The notes under the pieces: model-generated
Told to the model about the DNA's origin: nothing
What the model saw: the letters and a program-made list of their open reading frames with translations, nothing else
Database searches by the model: none
Assembly: GCA_945900785.1 (NCBI GenBank)
Contig: CAMDJM010000002.1
Location: 45,724-109,723 of the forward strand
Length of the DNA: 64,000 nt
Direction: 5' to 3'
Source of the DNA: Akkermansia muciniphila
GTDB taxonomy: Bacteria; Verrucomicrobiota; Verrucomicrobiia; Verrucomicrobiales; V1-33
Translations under genes and position numbers: made by a program
Shown: positions 40,807 through 50,722 of the stretch, piece after piece
Layout: the number at the start of each line of letters is the position of its first letter
Numbering within the stretch: position 1 is the first letter of the stretch

Positions 40807-40872
40807 ATAATCACAGCACGTCGCCGTTCCAGGAGCAGGACGGCGACACTGCCCTGCCCTTCTCTGCTCTGC

Positions 40873-42129
40873 TCAGGATGCCAGACCACCGAGAAACCGG
40901 ATTTCGGAAAGCGCGGTCAGTCCATCGCGCACCTTGTTAACGGCATCTGCCAACAGAAATCGGGTGCCGGTGGCTTTGGCATGGGAGGCCAGGGTCGCTG
41001 CATCAGCACCATGCAGAATGAGCTTGCTGGCATCTGCATCCAGCCTCCAGGTTTCAAAAATACCGACCCTCCCATCAAATCCGGTGCCGGCACATGTGTC
41101 GCAGCCCTTACCATACCATAGCATGGCGTGAGCCTCCAGAGCATTCTCGCTGAACCAGCGGCGCTCCTCATCCGTTAGAGGAGCGCGGGTGCGGCATTGG
41201 GCACAAAGGCGGCGCACCAGGCGCTGTGCCAGGCAAAGTCCCAGCGCCGCGCTGATCTCCCAGTCCTTCACCCCGTTGTTCCGGAGGGCCGTGACTGCCC
41301 CCACCGCATCCCGGGCATGAATCGTGGAAAGCACCGTGAGGCCGGTGCCCGCAGCCGTAATGGCAACATGGGCGCTTTCCGGGTCCCTGATCTCTCCTAC
41401 CAGCAGGTAGTCAGGATCAAGCCTCAACATGGCGCGGATGGCTTCCGGGAAATTAAGGCCCCGCTTCGCATTTACCTGGATCTGGGTGATGCCATCAAGA
41501 TTGCATTCCACTGGATCCTCCACCGTGACGATGCTGCAGGGCAGCGACTGCAACTCCCGAAGCATCGAATAAAGCGTGGATGTTTTCCCGGAACCGACCG
41601 GACCACAAACCAACAACATGCCCTGCCTGCCATCCAACCAGTGACGAAGGCGGGATTGGTCCATTTCCGCCATGCCCAAGCCGTCAAGCTGCAGCACCGG
41701 CCGCTTGGTGTTGAGCAGCCGCATCCCCACCATTTCCCCATCCGGAGTAGGAGCGACGGTGGTGCGGAACTCCATCAAAATTCCCCCTGTTTCCATGGTC
41801 CCATGCCCATGCTCCGGCCTTGCCAGCGCGGTGGCATCTATTCCGCATAAGGTTTTGAAAAAGGCGACCATCCGGTGGCCGGAAAAATTGGGCACCACTG
41901 CCACATCATGCAGCACCCCATCCACCCGCAGCCGGATCCGGGTTTCCAGTGTCCCCGGCTCAAGATGAATATCGGACGCCTTCCATTGCACCGCATCAGC
42001 TACCAAGGCCATGGCCCAGTCTTCGGTGTGGGATTCGTCAGGGGAGCGGGGCATCGCGACCAGAGCTTGATGAAAGCGGGGAGCGAGGCGGGATTCCACA
42101 TTTCTCGGATTGGCGGGAGAGCTGGACAT
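40873..42129 (-). CDS. GspE/PilB-family secretion / type IV pilus ATPase
   Basis: SDIHLEP, LLVCGPVGSGKTSTLYSML, VTVEDPVECNLDGITQIQVN, DPDYLLVGEIRDPESAHVAITAAGTGLTVLSTIHA, CAQC...CDTC zinc motif. Confidence 0.95.
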   Translation of the reverse strand: MSSSPANPRNVESRLAPRFHQALVAMPRSPDESHTEDWAMALVADAVQWKASDIHLEPGTLETRIRLRVDGVLHDVAVVPNFSGHRMVAFFKTLCGIDATALARPEHGHGTMETGGILMEFRTTVAPTPDGEMVGMRLLNTKRPVLQLDGLGMAEMDQSRLRHWLDGRQGMLLVCGPVGSGKTSTLYSMLRELQSLPCSIVTVEDPVECNLDGITQIQVNAKRGLNFPEAIRAMLRLDPDYLLVGEIRDPESAHVAITAAGTGLTVLSTIHARDAVGAVTALRNNGVKDWEISAALGLCLAQRLVRRLCAQCRTRAPLTDEERRWFSENALEAHAMLWYGKGCDTCAGTGFDGRVGIFETWRLDADASKLILHGADAATLASHAKATGTRFLLADAVNKVRDGLTALSEIRFLGGLAS

Positions 42130-42219
42130 TTTGAAGGGAACGTTTCAGTTTAAAAATAAGTCACCCGGTCGCTGGGCTTCCCTGCGGCGGAGGGAGGAGC
42201 GGCACTGGGCGGCAAGGCT

Positions 42220-43554
42220 GTGTCCCGGATAATCCGTTTTTGGCACCCCGATGACTATGGGGTGTATCCCCACCGTTCGCGCAAAGCAAGAACTCCCCTC
42301 AGAGGTAAGGCCAGCCCCCGGCCAAGCTGGATACCAGCCACCTCACCCAACAAACCGAAAACAGCCGCGCCACGGTTGGCCCTTTGCCAGAACTTCGGGA
42401 TTCCATCTGCACAGCATGTTGACAGAAGCGGTGGAGCCTGGAGCGGTCTTGCAGTGCACCCGGGGCGCGCCGCCCGGACAACTTGGAACTCAAAGCAAAC
42501 CGGTGCCGACCGTCTCACTCTCGGAGGTGCCCTCGCTGCAAATATTCACGGCCGTGGTCTTCGCCTGCCGCCCATCGTCGGTGACGTCGAAGCCTTCACC
42601 CTGATTGGTCCCAACGGTCTTTCGCACCTATGTTCCCGCACCGAAAACGCCGACCTCTTCCGTCTCGCCATCGGCGGCTACGGATTGTTTGGGATCATCG
42701 CCGATGTAACGCTCCGTCTCATGCCGCGCGTGCCCGTGCAACGCAGCGTTGAGATATTGACCCTTGAAGAACTCGTGAGCGTGCCTGAATTGCGCGACAC
42801 CACCGTATGGCTCTTCGGCGACTTTCAATTCTCCATCGACGAAAATTCGCCTGACTTCCTGCAGCGCGGTGTATTCTCAGCCTATTGTCGCTGCGACGAA
42901 CCGCCCATAGAATTTGCTGCACAGCACCAATTGCGTAAGTCCGACTGGGAAGAACTTATGTGGCTTGCCCACACTGATCGCGCGAAGGCGTGGGATGTTT
43001 ACTCCCGTTTCTACCGGTCCACGCACGGGCAGCGCTATTGGAGCGATACCCATCAGCTCAGCGTTTACCTGGACCAATATCACACCGCGCCCGACCACCG
43101 TCTCGTTTCACAGTGTCCGTGCAGCGAAATGATATCCGAGCTCTATGTTCCCCGTGACGTCCTCCGCGAGTTTATGAGCCGCGCCAGCGACTTGCTTCGC
43201 TCTGGCGAAACGCCCGTCATCTACGGCACCATCCGGCTCATTGAGCGCGACACCGAAACCCTGCTCGCCTGGGCGCGCGAGCCGTGGGCCTGCATCATCT
43301 TCAACCTCCATTGCGAACACTCACCCGTTGGTTTGGCGTGTGCGGCCTCCGCCTTCCGTGCCCTTATCGGGATTGCCCTGTCTTTAGGAGGTAGTTTTTA
43401 CCTCACCTACCATCGCTGGGCCAGCCGTAGCCAAGTCGAAGCCGCTCACCCAAACTTCCGAAAGTTTCTCGCCGAAAAAAAAGCCCGGGATCCTGCCGGG
43501 ATCTTCAGCAGCGACTGGTATCTCCATCACAGAGATCTTTTCGCCGAGCAGTAA
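42220..43554 (+). pseudogene. FAD-linked oxidase, N-terminal FAD-binding segment missing or scrambled
   Basis: Recognisable homology begins at DRLTLGGALAANIHGRGLRLPPIVGDVEAFTLIGPNG...DLFRLAIGGYGLFGIIADVTLRLMP; upstream ~100 aa look non-homologous. Confidence 0.55.
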
Positions 43555-43821
43555 AACACCACGAGGCTGCTATATTTTATGTATTCCTTTGCAGCGCGGA
43601 ATTTATTGCTGGCTTGGCTCGTTGATTGAGCAAACGAATCACCCAAAAGGCGCACCAGTCCAGGTTGGGTAATAGACCGTTCGCCCCAAGCCTCCACGCG
43701 CCCCATGTCGCTTCCTGCGGACCCAACCCTGAGCCATGGTGCCTCCAAGGGGTCTGGAAGGTTCCGTTTACAAAGCCGCCAGCGTAGACGAAAGATGGCG
43801 ATCTCTATTTTACTGCCCTGC

Positions 43822-44619
43822 ATGCCGGAACTTGCTGAAGTCGCTTACTACACCACCCGCTGGGCTGCGGGGGTGGGACAGGAGGTGCTGCGGATGCATA
43901 CCGGGCCCAAGGCGCGGCCGTTCCGGCAGACGGCGGCGGGGGCTTTCCGGGCGCTGGTGGGGACGATCTACAGCGGGGCGCGCACCCATGGGAAAAACAT
44001 GTTGTTTGAATTTGCGCCGCAGCTCTGGTTGACGGGGCATCTGGGGATGACGGGGGAATTGCTGGCGGGGCCCCCGGAGCATGAACCCACGGCCCACGAT
44101 CATCTGGTGCTATACACCCGGGAGAGTGCCCTGATTTTCCGGGATTTCCGGATGTTTGGCGTGCTGCGGCTGGAGGAGTGGGCAGGGGGGCCGCCGCCGG
44201 ATTGGCTGGCGCTGCCGCCACAGATTCAGGACGCCGGCTTTACGACGGCCCGGGTGGCGGAGGCGCTGCAACGCCATGCCCGGAGTCCCTTGAAGGCGCT
44301 GCTGCTGGATCAGCACTGGTTCCCGGGGATCGGAAACTGGATGGCGGATGAGGTCTGCTATCAACTCCGGCTGAATCCGGCAGTGCCGGCCGGCACGGTG
44401 GAGGCGGCGGCCCTGCGGCGGGTGCTGCGGGCGGTTTGCCGGAAAAGCATGGAAACGATCGGGCGCGACTGGTCGGATCCGCCGCGTTCCTGGCTGATGC
44501 CGCACCGGTGGAAGGCGGGCGGGGTTTGCCCGGCAAAATCCTGCGGCACAGCGCTGATGAGGGAAACCCTGCGCGGGCGCACGGCTTGCTGGTGTCCGCT
44601 GTGCCAGCCGGTGGCTTGA
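43822..44619 (+). CDS. mutM: Formamidopyrimidine-DNA glycosylase family (Fpg/Nei)
   Basis: MPELAEVAYYTTRW, LTGHLGMTGELL, LLLDQHWFPGIGNWMADEVCY, terminal zinc finger C-x4-C...C-x2-C. Confidence 0.88.
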   Translation: MPELAEVAYYTTRWAAGVGQEVLRMHTGPKARPFRQTAAGAFRALVGTIYSGARTHGKNMLFEFAPQLWLTGHLGMTGELLAGPPEHEPTAHDHLVLYTRESALIFRDFRMFGVLRLEEWAGGPPPDWLALPPQIQDAGFTTARVAEALQRHARSPLKALLLDQHWFPGIGNWMADEVCYQLRLNPAVPAGTVEAAALRRVLRAVCRKSMETIGRDWSDPPRSWLMPHRWKAGGVCPAKSCGTALMRETLRGRTACWCPLCQPVA

Positions 44620-44677
44620 GGCTGGGGAAAATAGCGGATCGGACGGATCGGTGGCGTGCTGCGCGGGGGGATATCAG

Positions 44678-46108
44678 CTACCGGGCAACGGCGGGGAAGC
44701 TCAGGGTGTAGACGACCATGTCGTTTTCGAGGCTGGCGCTGGCGGTGCCGTGCATGGATTCCATGATGCGGCGGACGAGGGCGAGGCCGATACCGGCATT
44801 GCCCCGGTGTCCGCTGGCGTTGGGGTCGCCCCGCCAGAAGGGGGCGAAGGTGCTTTCCAAATGTTCGGCGGTCAGGCCGGGGTTGGTGTTGGCCACGATG
44901 ATGGTGACGTTCTGCTGCTCAGCACCGCTGAGTCCGGCGGTGATGAGGATTTGGCCGCCTTCCGGGCTGTAGGAGACGGCGTTGTCAAAAAGATTGCGCA
45001 GCACGATCTCGATCAGGGCAACGGGCAGGAGGAGGTCGGTGGGGGGCCCCGTGACTTGCCATGTGACCTTGAGGCGGCGCTCGGTGGCACGGTCGAATAC
45101 GGAACGCCAGGCCTTGCGCAGGAGCTTGGGCAGCGCGGTGGCTTCCTGCGAAAACTCGGTCATTTGATGCCCGCTTTCCAGCCTCGCGAGGAGGAGGAGG
45201 TGATCCACCACCCGCTGCATGCCGCTTTGGGATTCCAGGATGCCATCCAGGGTGGACTCGTATTCGTCCACGCTACGGGTGCGGCTGAGGGCGACCTCGA
45301 CCTGGCTGCGGATAGCAGCGAGGGGATTGCGCAGTTCGTGGGCGGCATTGGAGGTGAACATCCGCTCGTGCTCGATGGCAGCACCTACACGGTCCATCAG
45401 GGCATTCAGGCGGCTGACCATGGGCTGGATCTCGCTCGGAGCCCCGGGCAGGGCAAAGCGGGCCGCGCTATCCACCAGGGGCATGGCCTCGATCTGGCCA
45501 GCGAGGGTGGCGACCGGACGGACGCCCCGGCGAATGATCCACCGGGCCGCGAGCATGAGGGCCAGAGTGGTAGTGACGGCGGTTTTGATGAGGAACCATT
45601 TCACGTCGCTGAGGGCCTGGACGAGCGTGGCGGTGCGCCGGGCGGCGGCCACCAGCACGGGAACGGCGTCCCCGTCGCCTTCCTGCGCCGGGTAAACGCG
45701 GCGTGAGACCTGGCGGACGGGGAGGTGGCCAAAGAGAGTCAAGTCATTGAACACGAAGCCGTCCCCCTCCACTGGCACCCGGACCAGATCGGAACCCTGC
45801 AGGCCTGGGGAGCGGAAGATGAAGCGCCCCTGGGGCAGGAACCAGAACTGCACGTAGTCCGGATTGGCGGGGTCGCTGACGCGCTCCCACTCCGCCATGC
45901 CCATTTTCCATTTGGGCTGGCCATCACGCAAAAAGAGCGTGGTTTCGTAAAACCGCAGCTTTTCCTCAAGGCCATGGTCAAATTCCTCCCGCAGGTGGGT
46001 ATCGATGACGCGATAGACGACCACTCCGCCCAGGGCGAGCGTCAGGGTTAGACTGGCAAGGATGCCCAGCAGCAGCCGACCCTGCAGGGACTTCGGTTTC
46101 AGACGCAT
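44678..46108 (-). CDS. Sensor histidine kinase
   Basis: Two TM segments; FTSNAAHELRNPLAAIRSQVEVALSR H-box, LRNLFDNAVSYSPEGGQI N-box, GNAGIGLALVRRIMESMHG G-box. Confidence 0.95.
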   Translation of the reverse strand: MRLKPKSLQGRLLLGILASLTLTLALGGVVVYRVIDTHLREEFDHGLEEKLRFYETTLFLRDGQPKWKMGMAEWERVSDPANPDYVQFWFLPQGRFIFRSPGLQGSDLVRVPVEGDGFVFNDLTLFGHLPVRQVSRRVYPAQEGDGDAVPVLVAAARRTATLVQALSDVKWFLIKTAVTTTLALMLAARWIIRRGVRPVATLAGQIEAMPLVDSAARFALPGAPSEIQPMVSRLNALMDRVGAAIEHERMFTSNAAHELRNPLAAIRSQVEVALSRTRSVDEYESTLDGILESQSGMQRVVDHLLLLARLESGHQMTEFSQEATALPKLLRKAWRSVFDRATERRLKVTWQVTGPPTDLLLPVALIEIVLRNLFDNAVSYSPEGGQILITAGLSGAEQQNVTIIVANTNPGLTAEHLESTFAPFWRGDPNASGHRGNAGIGLALVRRIMESMHGTASASLENDMVVYTLSFPAVAR

Positions 46109-46122
46109 GGTGGCCCGCAGGA

Positions 46123-46800
46123 TCAGGCCGCCCGTTCTTCCAAAATGTATCCCATGCCGCGGCGGGTATGGATCAGTTTCGGCTTGTCGTCGCGTTCAAT
46201 TTTCCGGCGAAGGTAGGCGATGAAGACGTCCACTACGTTCGATTCCGGGTCCTGATTGAAATCGTAGAGCTGTTCCCAGATTTCCGCGCGGCTGACCACC
46301 TCGCCGGTGCGCATGGCGAGGAGTTCGATCAGGGAGTATTCCCGTGCGGTCAAATCCAGAGGCACTCCACCGCGGGAGGCGGATTTGCGGTTGGTATCGA
46401 TCTCCAGATCGCCCACCCGGATCAGGGGGTCCTTTACGTTATGGGTGCGGCGCAGCAGGGCGCGGACCCGGGCCATCAGTTCATCCAGGGAAAAAGGCTT
46501 CACCAAATAGTCATCGGCACCGGCGTCGAGGCCGCTCACGCGGTCGCCCACGGCATCCCGCGCAGTGATGATCAGAACACTCGTATCGGAATTATTCGCC
46601 CGCATTTTCTGAAGCAGCTCCACGCCATCCAGGTTCGGCAACATGAGATCCAGGATGGCGAGGGCGTATTTATTTTCCGTAGCGAGCCAGAGGCCCTCGG
46701 AGCCATCTCCGGTTTCATCCACGGCACAGCCACTTTCCCGCAGGCGTTGTCCGATGGACTTGCGCAGTGGTTCATTATCTTCTACGACGAGCACTTTCAT
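46123..46800 (-). CDS. OmpR/PhoB-family response regulator
   Basis: MKVLVVEDNEPLRKSIGQRL, LDLMLPNLDG, ADDYLVKPFSLDELMARVRALLRR, winged-helix RRKIERDDKPKLIHTRRGMGYIL. Confidence 0.97.
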   Translation of the reverse strand: MKVLVVEDNEPLRKSIGQRLRESGCAVDETGDGSEGLWLATENKYALAILDLMLPNLDGVELLQKMRANNSDTSVLIITARDAVGDRVSGLDAGADDYLVKPFSLDELMARVRALLRRTHNVKDPLIRVGDLEIDTNRKSASRGGVPLDLTAREYSLIELLAMRTGEVVSRAEIWEQLYDFNQDPESNVVDVFIAYLRRKIERDDKPKLIHTRRGMGYILEERAA

Positions 46801-47137
46801 ATTTTTGAGGGGGGGTGGGAAATTCCAAGAGGGGCTGGAGGAAAATTCCCGGTTTAATAATCTATCCGATTTTTTTCGCGGCGCAAATAGTTCCCGGATT
46901 CGTGGCCACCGAAACCGGATATTTCCCAGTTACCAAGCGTCGGCTGGTCAGTAATTGCTGGATTAATATCGTATCGTTCATTAAAATCCAACTAATGACG
47001 GGCTTAACTTTAGAAAAACATCGGGCAATCCCTGATTCAGCAGACTGGGCTGGGATTTTCCTCGCTCTGCATCACATTCCGATTTAATGTGAAATGTTGC
47101 ATCTTCTGCTTTTGTCCCACTTTTCCAGCTTTCTGCC

Positions 47138-49120
47138 ATGATCCGCCTAAGCCTTTCCCTCTTCCTGCGCGCCGCCTGCCTCGGCACCGTGGTGTGTTCC
47201 CTCACCGCTCCCGCCATGGCCCAACTGGCAAAAAAGGAGGGAAGCCCCGCCAATGATCCCGCCTGGGTGAAGAAAACCGCCATGGAAATCGACAAGCGGC
47301 TCGGCGCCGGCTTCGCCAAGGCCGCCGTGAAGGCCCAGCCGGCTGCCGAAGACTCCCGCTGGATGCGCCGCTTGTTTCTCGACGCCATCGGGCGCATCCC
47401 CACCTATGAGGAAGCAAAAACCTTCCTCGAAGACACCGCCCCGGAGAAACGCCAGAAATTGGTCGACCAACTGCTCGCCTCAGAAGGCTACGTGGGTCAC
47501 ATGTATAACTACTTCTGCGATCTCCTGCGCGCCACCAGCTCCCTCGGCACGGATGGCACCCGCAGCGGGGTGCCCTACCTGCGTTGGATCCGCGAAAGCG
47601 TGGCCACCAACAAGCCCTACGACAAATTCACCTACGAACTCCTCACCACGTCCGGTGGTGGCTGGGAAGAGGGCAAAGGAGCGGTGGGCTACTTCGAGCG
47701 CGACCGCGGCATGCCGCTCGATAACATGGCGAATACCACCCGCATCTTCCTTGGCACCCACATCGAGTGCGCCCAGTGCCACGACCACCCCTACGACAAG
47801 TGGAAGCAGCTCGATTTCTACGAAATGTCCGCCTTTACCCACGGCCTCCAGACCGGCAGCCGCGATGAACTGGCTAAATACGCCAATGAAAAATACAATG
47901 GCAAGAACGCTGAAGAAGACAACACCCGCCGTGATCTCTACCGTTGGCTCAATGACAATATTTATGACTTCGGAGTGAACGGAAATGGCAAAGGCTCCAT
48001 CGTCCTGCCCATGGATTTCAAAGGCAAGGGCGGCAAACCCGAAGAAGTGGTGAAAGCCCGCTCCGTCTTCCCCGGTGCCTCCAGCGGCCGCCGCGAAGGC
48101 GACGACGCCCGCGGGAAATTCGCCAAGTGGGTCACCGAGCCCTCCAATCCCCGCTTCACCATGCTTATCACCAACCGCATGTGGAAAAAGGTCATGGGCA
48201 TCGGCCTTTTCGAGCCGGTCGACAAATACACCGAGCCCAGCAAGGACAATCCCACCGGCACCGTGGTGAGCAATCCTGACGTCCTCGCCTTCCTGCAGAC
48301 GGTCATGAAGGACCTTAATTACGACCTGAAAGCCTTCCAGAAAGTGCTCTATAACACCCGCGGCTACGCCCTCGGCACCAATCCCACGGCGGTCGACCCC
48401 CGCCAGCCTTACGCCTTCAATGGCCGCGCTGTCCGCCGCATGTCCGCCGAGCAGGTCTGGGATTCCATGGCCACCCTCGTCGTTCCTGATCTCGACCACC
48501 GCCGGGGCAACGCTCTCGACCCCACGGCCACGGTTTATGGCAAAAACCTCGGTCAAAACGCCTACGAAATTTACAACGAACTCGCCGGCAAAGACATCAA
48601 GGCCATGAATACGTGGGTCGACCGCGTTTCCAAGGAAATGGGCAAAGGCAAAAAGGACGAATCCATGATGATGAGCCCCTCCATGATGGCCGGAGGCGAT
48701 GCCAAAACCCCAGCTGCCGATCCTGCCAAATGGGCCGGCTATAACAAGCAACTGCTGCGGGCCAGTGAACTCCGTTCCCCTACCCCGCCGGACCACTTCC
48801 TGCGGAAATTCGGCCAATCCAGCCGCGAAGTCATCGAAGGGGCCTCCACGGATTCCGATGTCACCCAGGTGCTTTCCCTGATCAATGGCCACGTCGAGAA
48901 AAACATCGTCGGTGACTCCAAGGCCGTCGTTTACAAGGCCATCGACGCGGCCACCAGCCCGCAGGACAAAGTCAAAGCCGCCTTCCTCACCATCCTCAGC
49001 CGCCCTCCCACCCCGGCGGAGTTGGACCTCATGCTTCCCGAAGCCCAGAAAGGCCGCGATGGGATCAAGAACATCATCTACGCCCTCCTCAACTCCAACG
49101 AATTCATCTTCATCCTTTAG
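47138..49120 (+). CDS. DUF1549/DUF1553 (PSD1-type) domain protein
   Basis: LFLDAIGRIPTYEEAKTFL...MANTTRIFLGTHIECAQCHDHPYDKWKQLDFYEMSAFTHG. Confidence 0.9.
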   Translation: MIRLSLSLFLRAACLGTVVCSLTAPAMAQLAKKEGSPANDPAWVKKTAMEIDKRLGAGFAKAAVKAQPAAEDSRWMRRLFLDAIGRIPTYEEAKTFLEDTAPEKRQKLVDQLLASEGYVGHMYNYFCDLLRATSSLGTDGTRSGVPYLRWIRESVATNKPYDKFTYELLTTSGGGWEEGKGAVGYFERDRGMPLDNMANTTRIFLGTHIECAQCHDHPYDKWKQLDFYEMSAFTHGLQTGSRDELAKYANEKYNGKNAEEDNTRRDLYRWLNDNIYDFGVNGNGKGSIVLPMDFKGKGGKPEEVVKARSVFPGASSGRREGDDARGKFAKWVTEPSNPRFTMLITNRMWKKVMGIGLFEPVDKYTEPSKDNPTGTVVSNPDVLAFLQTVMKDLNYDLKAFQKVLYNTRGYALGTNPTAVDPRQPYAFNGRAVRRMSAEQVWDSMATLVVPDLDHRRGNALDPTATVYGKNLGQNAYEIYNELAGKDIKAMNTWVDRVSKEMGKGKKDESMMMSPSMMAGGDAKTPAADPAKWAGYNKQLLRASELRSPTPPDHFLRKFGQSSREVIEGASTDSDVTQVLSLINGHVEKNIVGDSKAVVYKAIDAATSPQDKVKAAFLTILSRPPTPAELDLMLPEAQKGRDGIKNIIYALLNSNEFIFIL

Positions 49121-49207
49121 GTAGGCGCGAAGGTTCAGGGTTTAGAAAATGCACTCTGATACCAACGACCTTAACCCTGAAACCTGAAACCTTTTACTTC
49201 CCCCTTT

Positions 49208-50503
49208 ATGAATTTCCACAGCGCCGACGAATTCACCCGCCGCGAACTCATGATCAAAATGGCGAAATCCGCCTTTGGTCTCTCCCTCGCGCCCATGCTC
49301 GGCAATAGCATCGCCACTGCCGCTGACTTCGCCCCCGGCCGCGCCCGCGCCGCCAAAAGCGTTATCTTCCTCATGATGGAAGGCGGCATGAGCCACCTCG
49401 ACACCTGGGACGTCAAACCCGGTAACGACAAAGTCATGGGCGATACCAAGGTCATCGACACCAGCGTGGACGGCATCAAGCTCTCCGAAAACCTGCCCAA
49501 GAGCGCGAAGCAAATGCAGCACATGGTTCTCATGAATGGCATGAGCACCACCCAGGGCGCGCACGAGCAGGGCCGCTACCTCATGGAGCGCAGCTATACC
49601 ATGCGAGGCACCATCGTCCATCCCGCTCTCGGCTCATGGGTCATGCGCCTCGCCGGAAAACGGAACACCAACATCCCCGGCTTCGTCTCCATCAGTGGCG
49701 ATCCCAACCTCGTTAACGGCGGCTTCATGGGGGCCAAATTCGCCGGCGTGCCCATCGGTGATCCCAACTCCGGTCTCCAGGATAGTTTGAAACCCGGCTC
49801 CATCTCCGAAGAAGACTTCACCAAGCGCCTCAAGCTCGCGGACTCCCTCAACAAACAATTCCATACCGTCGTCAATAGCCCCGCCATCCGCGACCACGAA
49901 GGCCTCTACACCGACGCCCTCCGCATCATGCGTTGCGAAGACCTGAAAGCCTTTGACCTGACCAAAGAGCCCACTGAAGTCAAGGACGCCTACGGCCCCA
50001 GCCGCTTTGCCCAAGGCTGTCTCCTCGCCCGCCGCCTCGTCGAGCACGGCGTGCGCTTCATCCAGGTTTCCCATGGCGGCTGGGACACCCACTACGACAA
50101 CTTTACCATCGTCCCCGCGCGGAGCAAGGACCTCGACGACGGCCTCAGTGCCCTCCTCGCCGACCTCAACCGCCGCGGCATGCTGGAGGAAACCCTCGTC
50201 GTCGTCGCCACCGAATTCGGGCGCACCCCGGAAATTGTCAGCGAGCACAAAGACGGCCGCGACCACTATCCCAAGGCCTTCTCCTGCGTCCTGGCCGGTG
50301 GCGGAATCAAAGGCGGCCAGACTTATGGGAAAACCGACCCCAACGGCTCCAAGGTCATTGAAAACCTCACCAGCCCCCAGGACCTCAACGCCACCATCGC
50401 CCACGCCCTCGGCCTCTCCACGGACCAAGTCATCATCTCCCCCAGCGGCCGCCCCTTCACCGTCGCGGACAAAGGCAAACCCGTCACCACCCTCTTCGCC
50501 TAA
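49208..50503 (+). CDS. DUF1501 domain protein
   Basis: FTRRELMIKMAKSAFGLSLAPML; AKSVIFLMMEGGMSHLDTWDVKPG; ARRLVEHGVRFIQVSHGGWDTHYDN; VVATEFGRTPEI. Confidence 0.92.
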   Translation: MNFHSADEFTRRELMIKMAKSAFGLSLAPMLGNSIATAADFAPGRARAAKSVIFLMMEGGMSHLDTWDVKPGNDKVMGDTKVIDTSVDGIKLSENLPKSAKQMQHMVLMNGMSTTQGAHEQGRYLMERSYTMRGTIVHPALGSWVMRLAGKRNTNIPGFVSISGDPNLVNGGFMGAKFAGVPIGDPNSGLQDSLKPGSISEEDFTKRLKLADSLNKQFHTVVNSPAIRDHEGLYTDALRIMRCEDLKAFDLTKEPTEVKDAYGPSRFAQGCLLARRLVEHGVRFIQVSHGGWDTHYDNFTIVPARSKDLDDGLSALLADLNRRGMLEETLVVVATEFGRTPEIVSEHKDGRDHYPKAFSCVLAGGGIKGGQTYGKTDPNGSKVIENLTSPQDLNATIAHALGLSTDQVIISPSGRPFTVADKGKPVTTLFA

Positions 50504-50527
50504 AAGGGAGCACGGGGCTCCGGCCCG
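50504..50527. repeat. Hairpin repeat copy 1 AAGGGAGCACGGGGCTCCGGCCCG
   Basis: Immediately after DUF1501 stop; 23/24 identical to copy at 51671-51694. Confidence 0.8.
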
Positions 50528-50552
50528 TGTGTATTTAACCCAATCCCCCTCC

Positions 50553-50586
50553 AAACGGCGTGTGGCCCCAACCACCCGCCGTTTTT
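50553..50586 (+). terminator. Rho-independent terminator
   Basis: AAACGGCG-tGTGG-cccCAA-CCACc-CGCCGTTTTT: 8-bp outer stem, 4-bp inner stem, T-run. Confidence 0.85.
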
Positions 50587-50660
50587 CATACCATTTTCCC
50601 CACTATAACATCCAACGGCCAACGGCCAAAATTCGACGTTCAGCGTTCAACGTTCAACAC

Positions 50661-50721
50661 TTCCCATTTCCCCATTTTCCCATTTCCCCATTTTCCCATT
50701 TCCCCATTTTCCCATTTCCAC
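50661..50721. repeat. CCCATTTCCCCATTTT tandem repeat immediately upstream of start codon
   Basis: ttcccatttccccattttcccatttccccattttcccatttccccattttcccatttccacc; preceded by (CCAACGG)2 and (GTTCARC)3 mini-repeats. Confidence 0.9.
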
Positions 50722-50722
50722 C

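Noticed and set aside
47480-48892. 470-aa minus-strand ORF
   Set aside because: Antisense shadow of the DUF1549 gene
49634-50575. 313-aa minus-strand ORF
   Set aside because: Antisense shadow of DUF1501
50661-50721. CCCATTTCC array as a CRISPR
   Set aside because: Units are contiguous with no unique spacers
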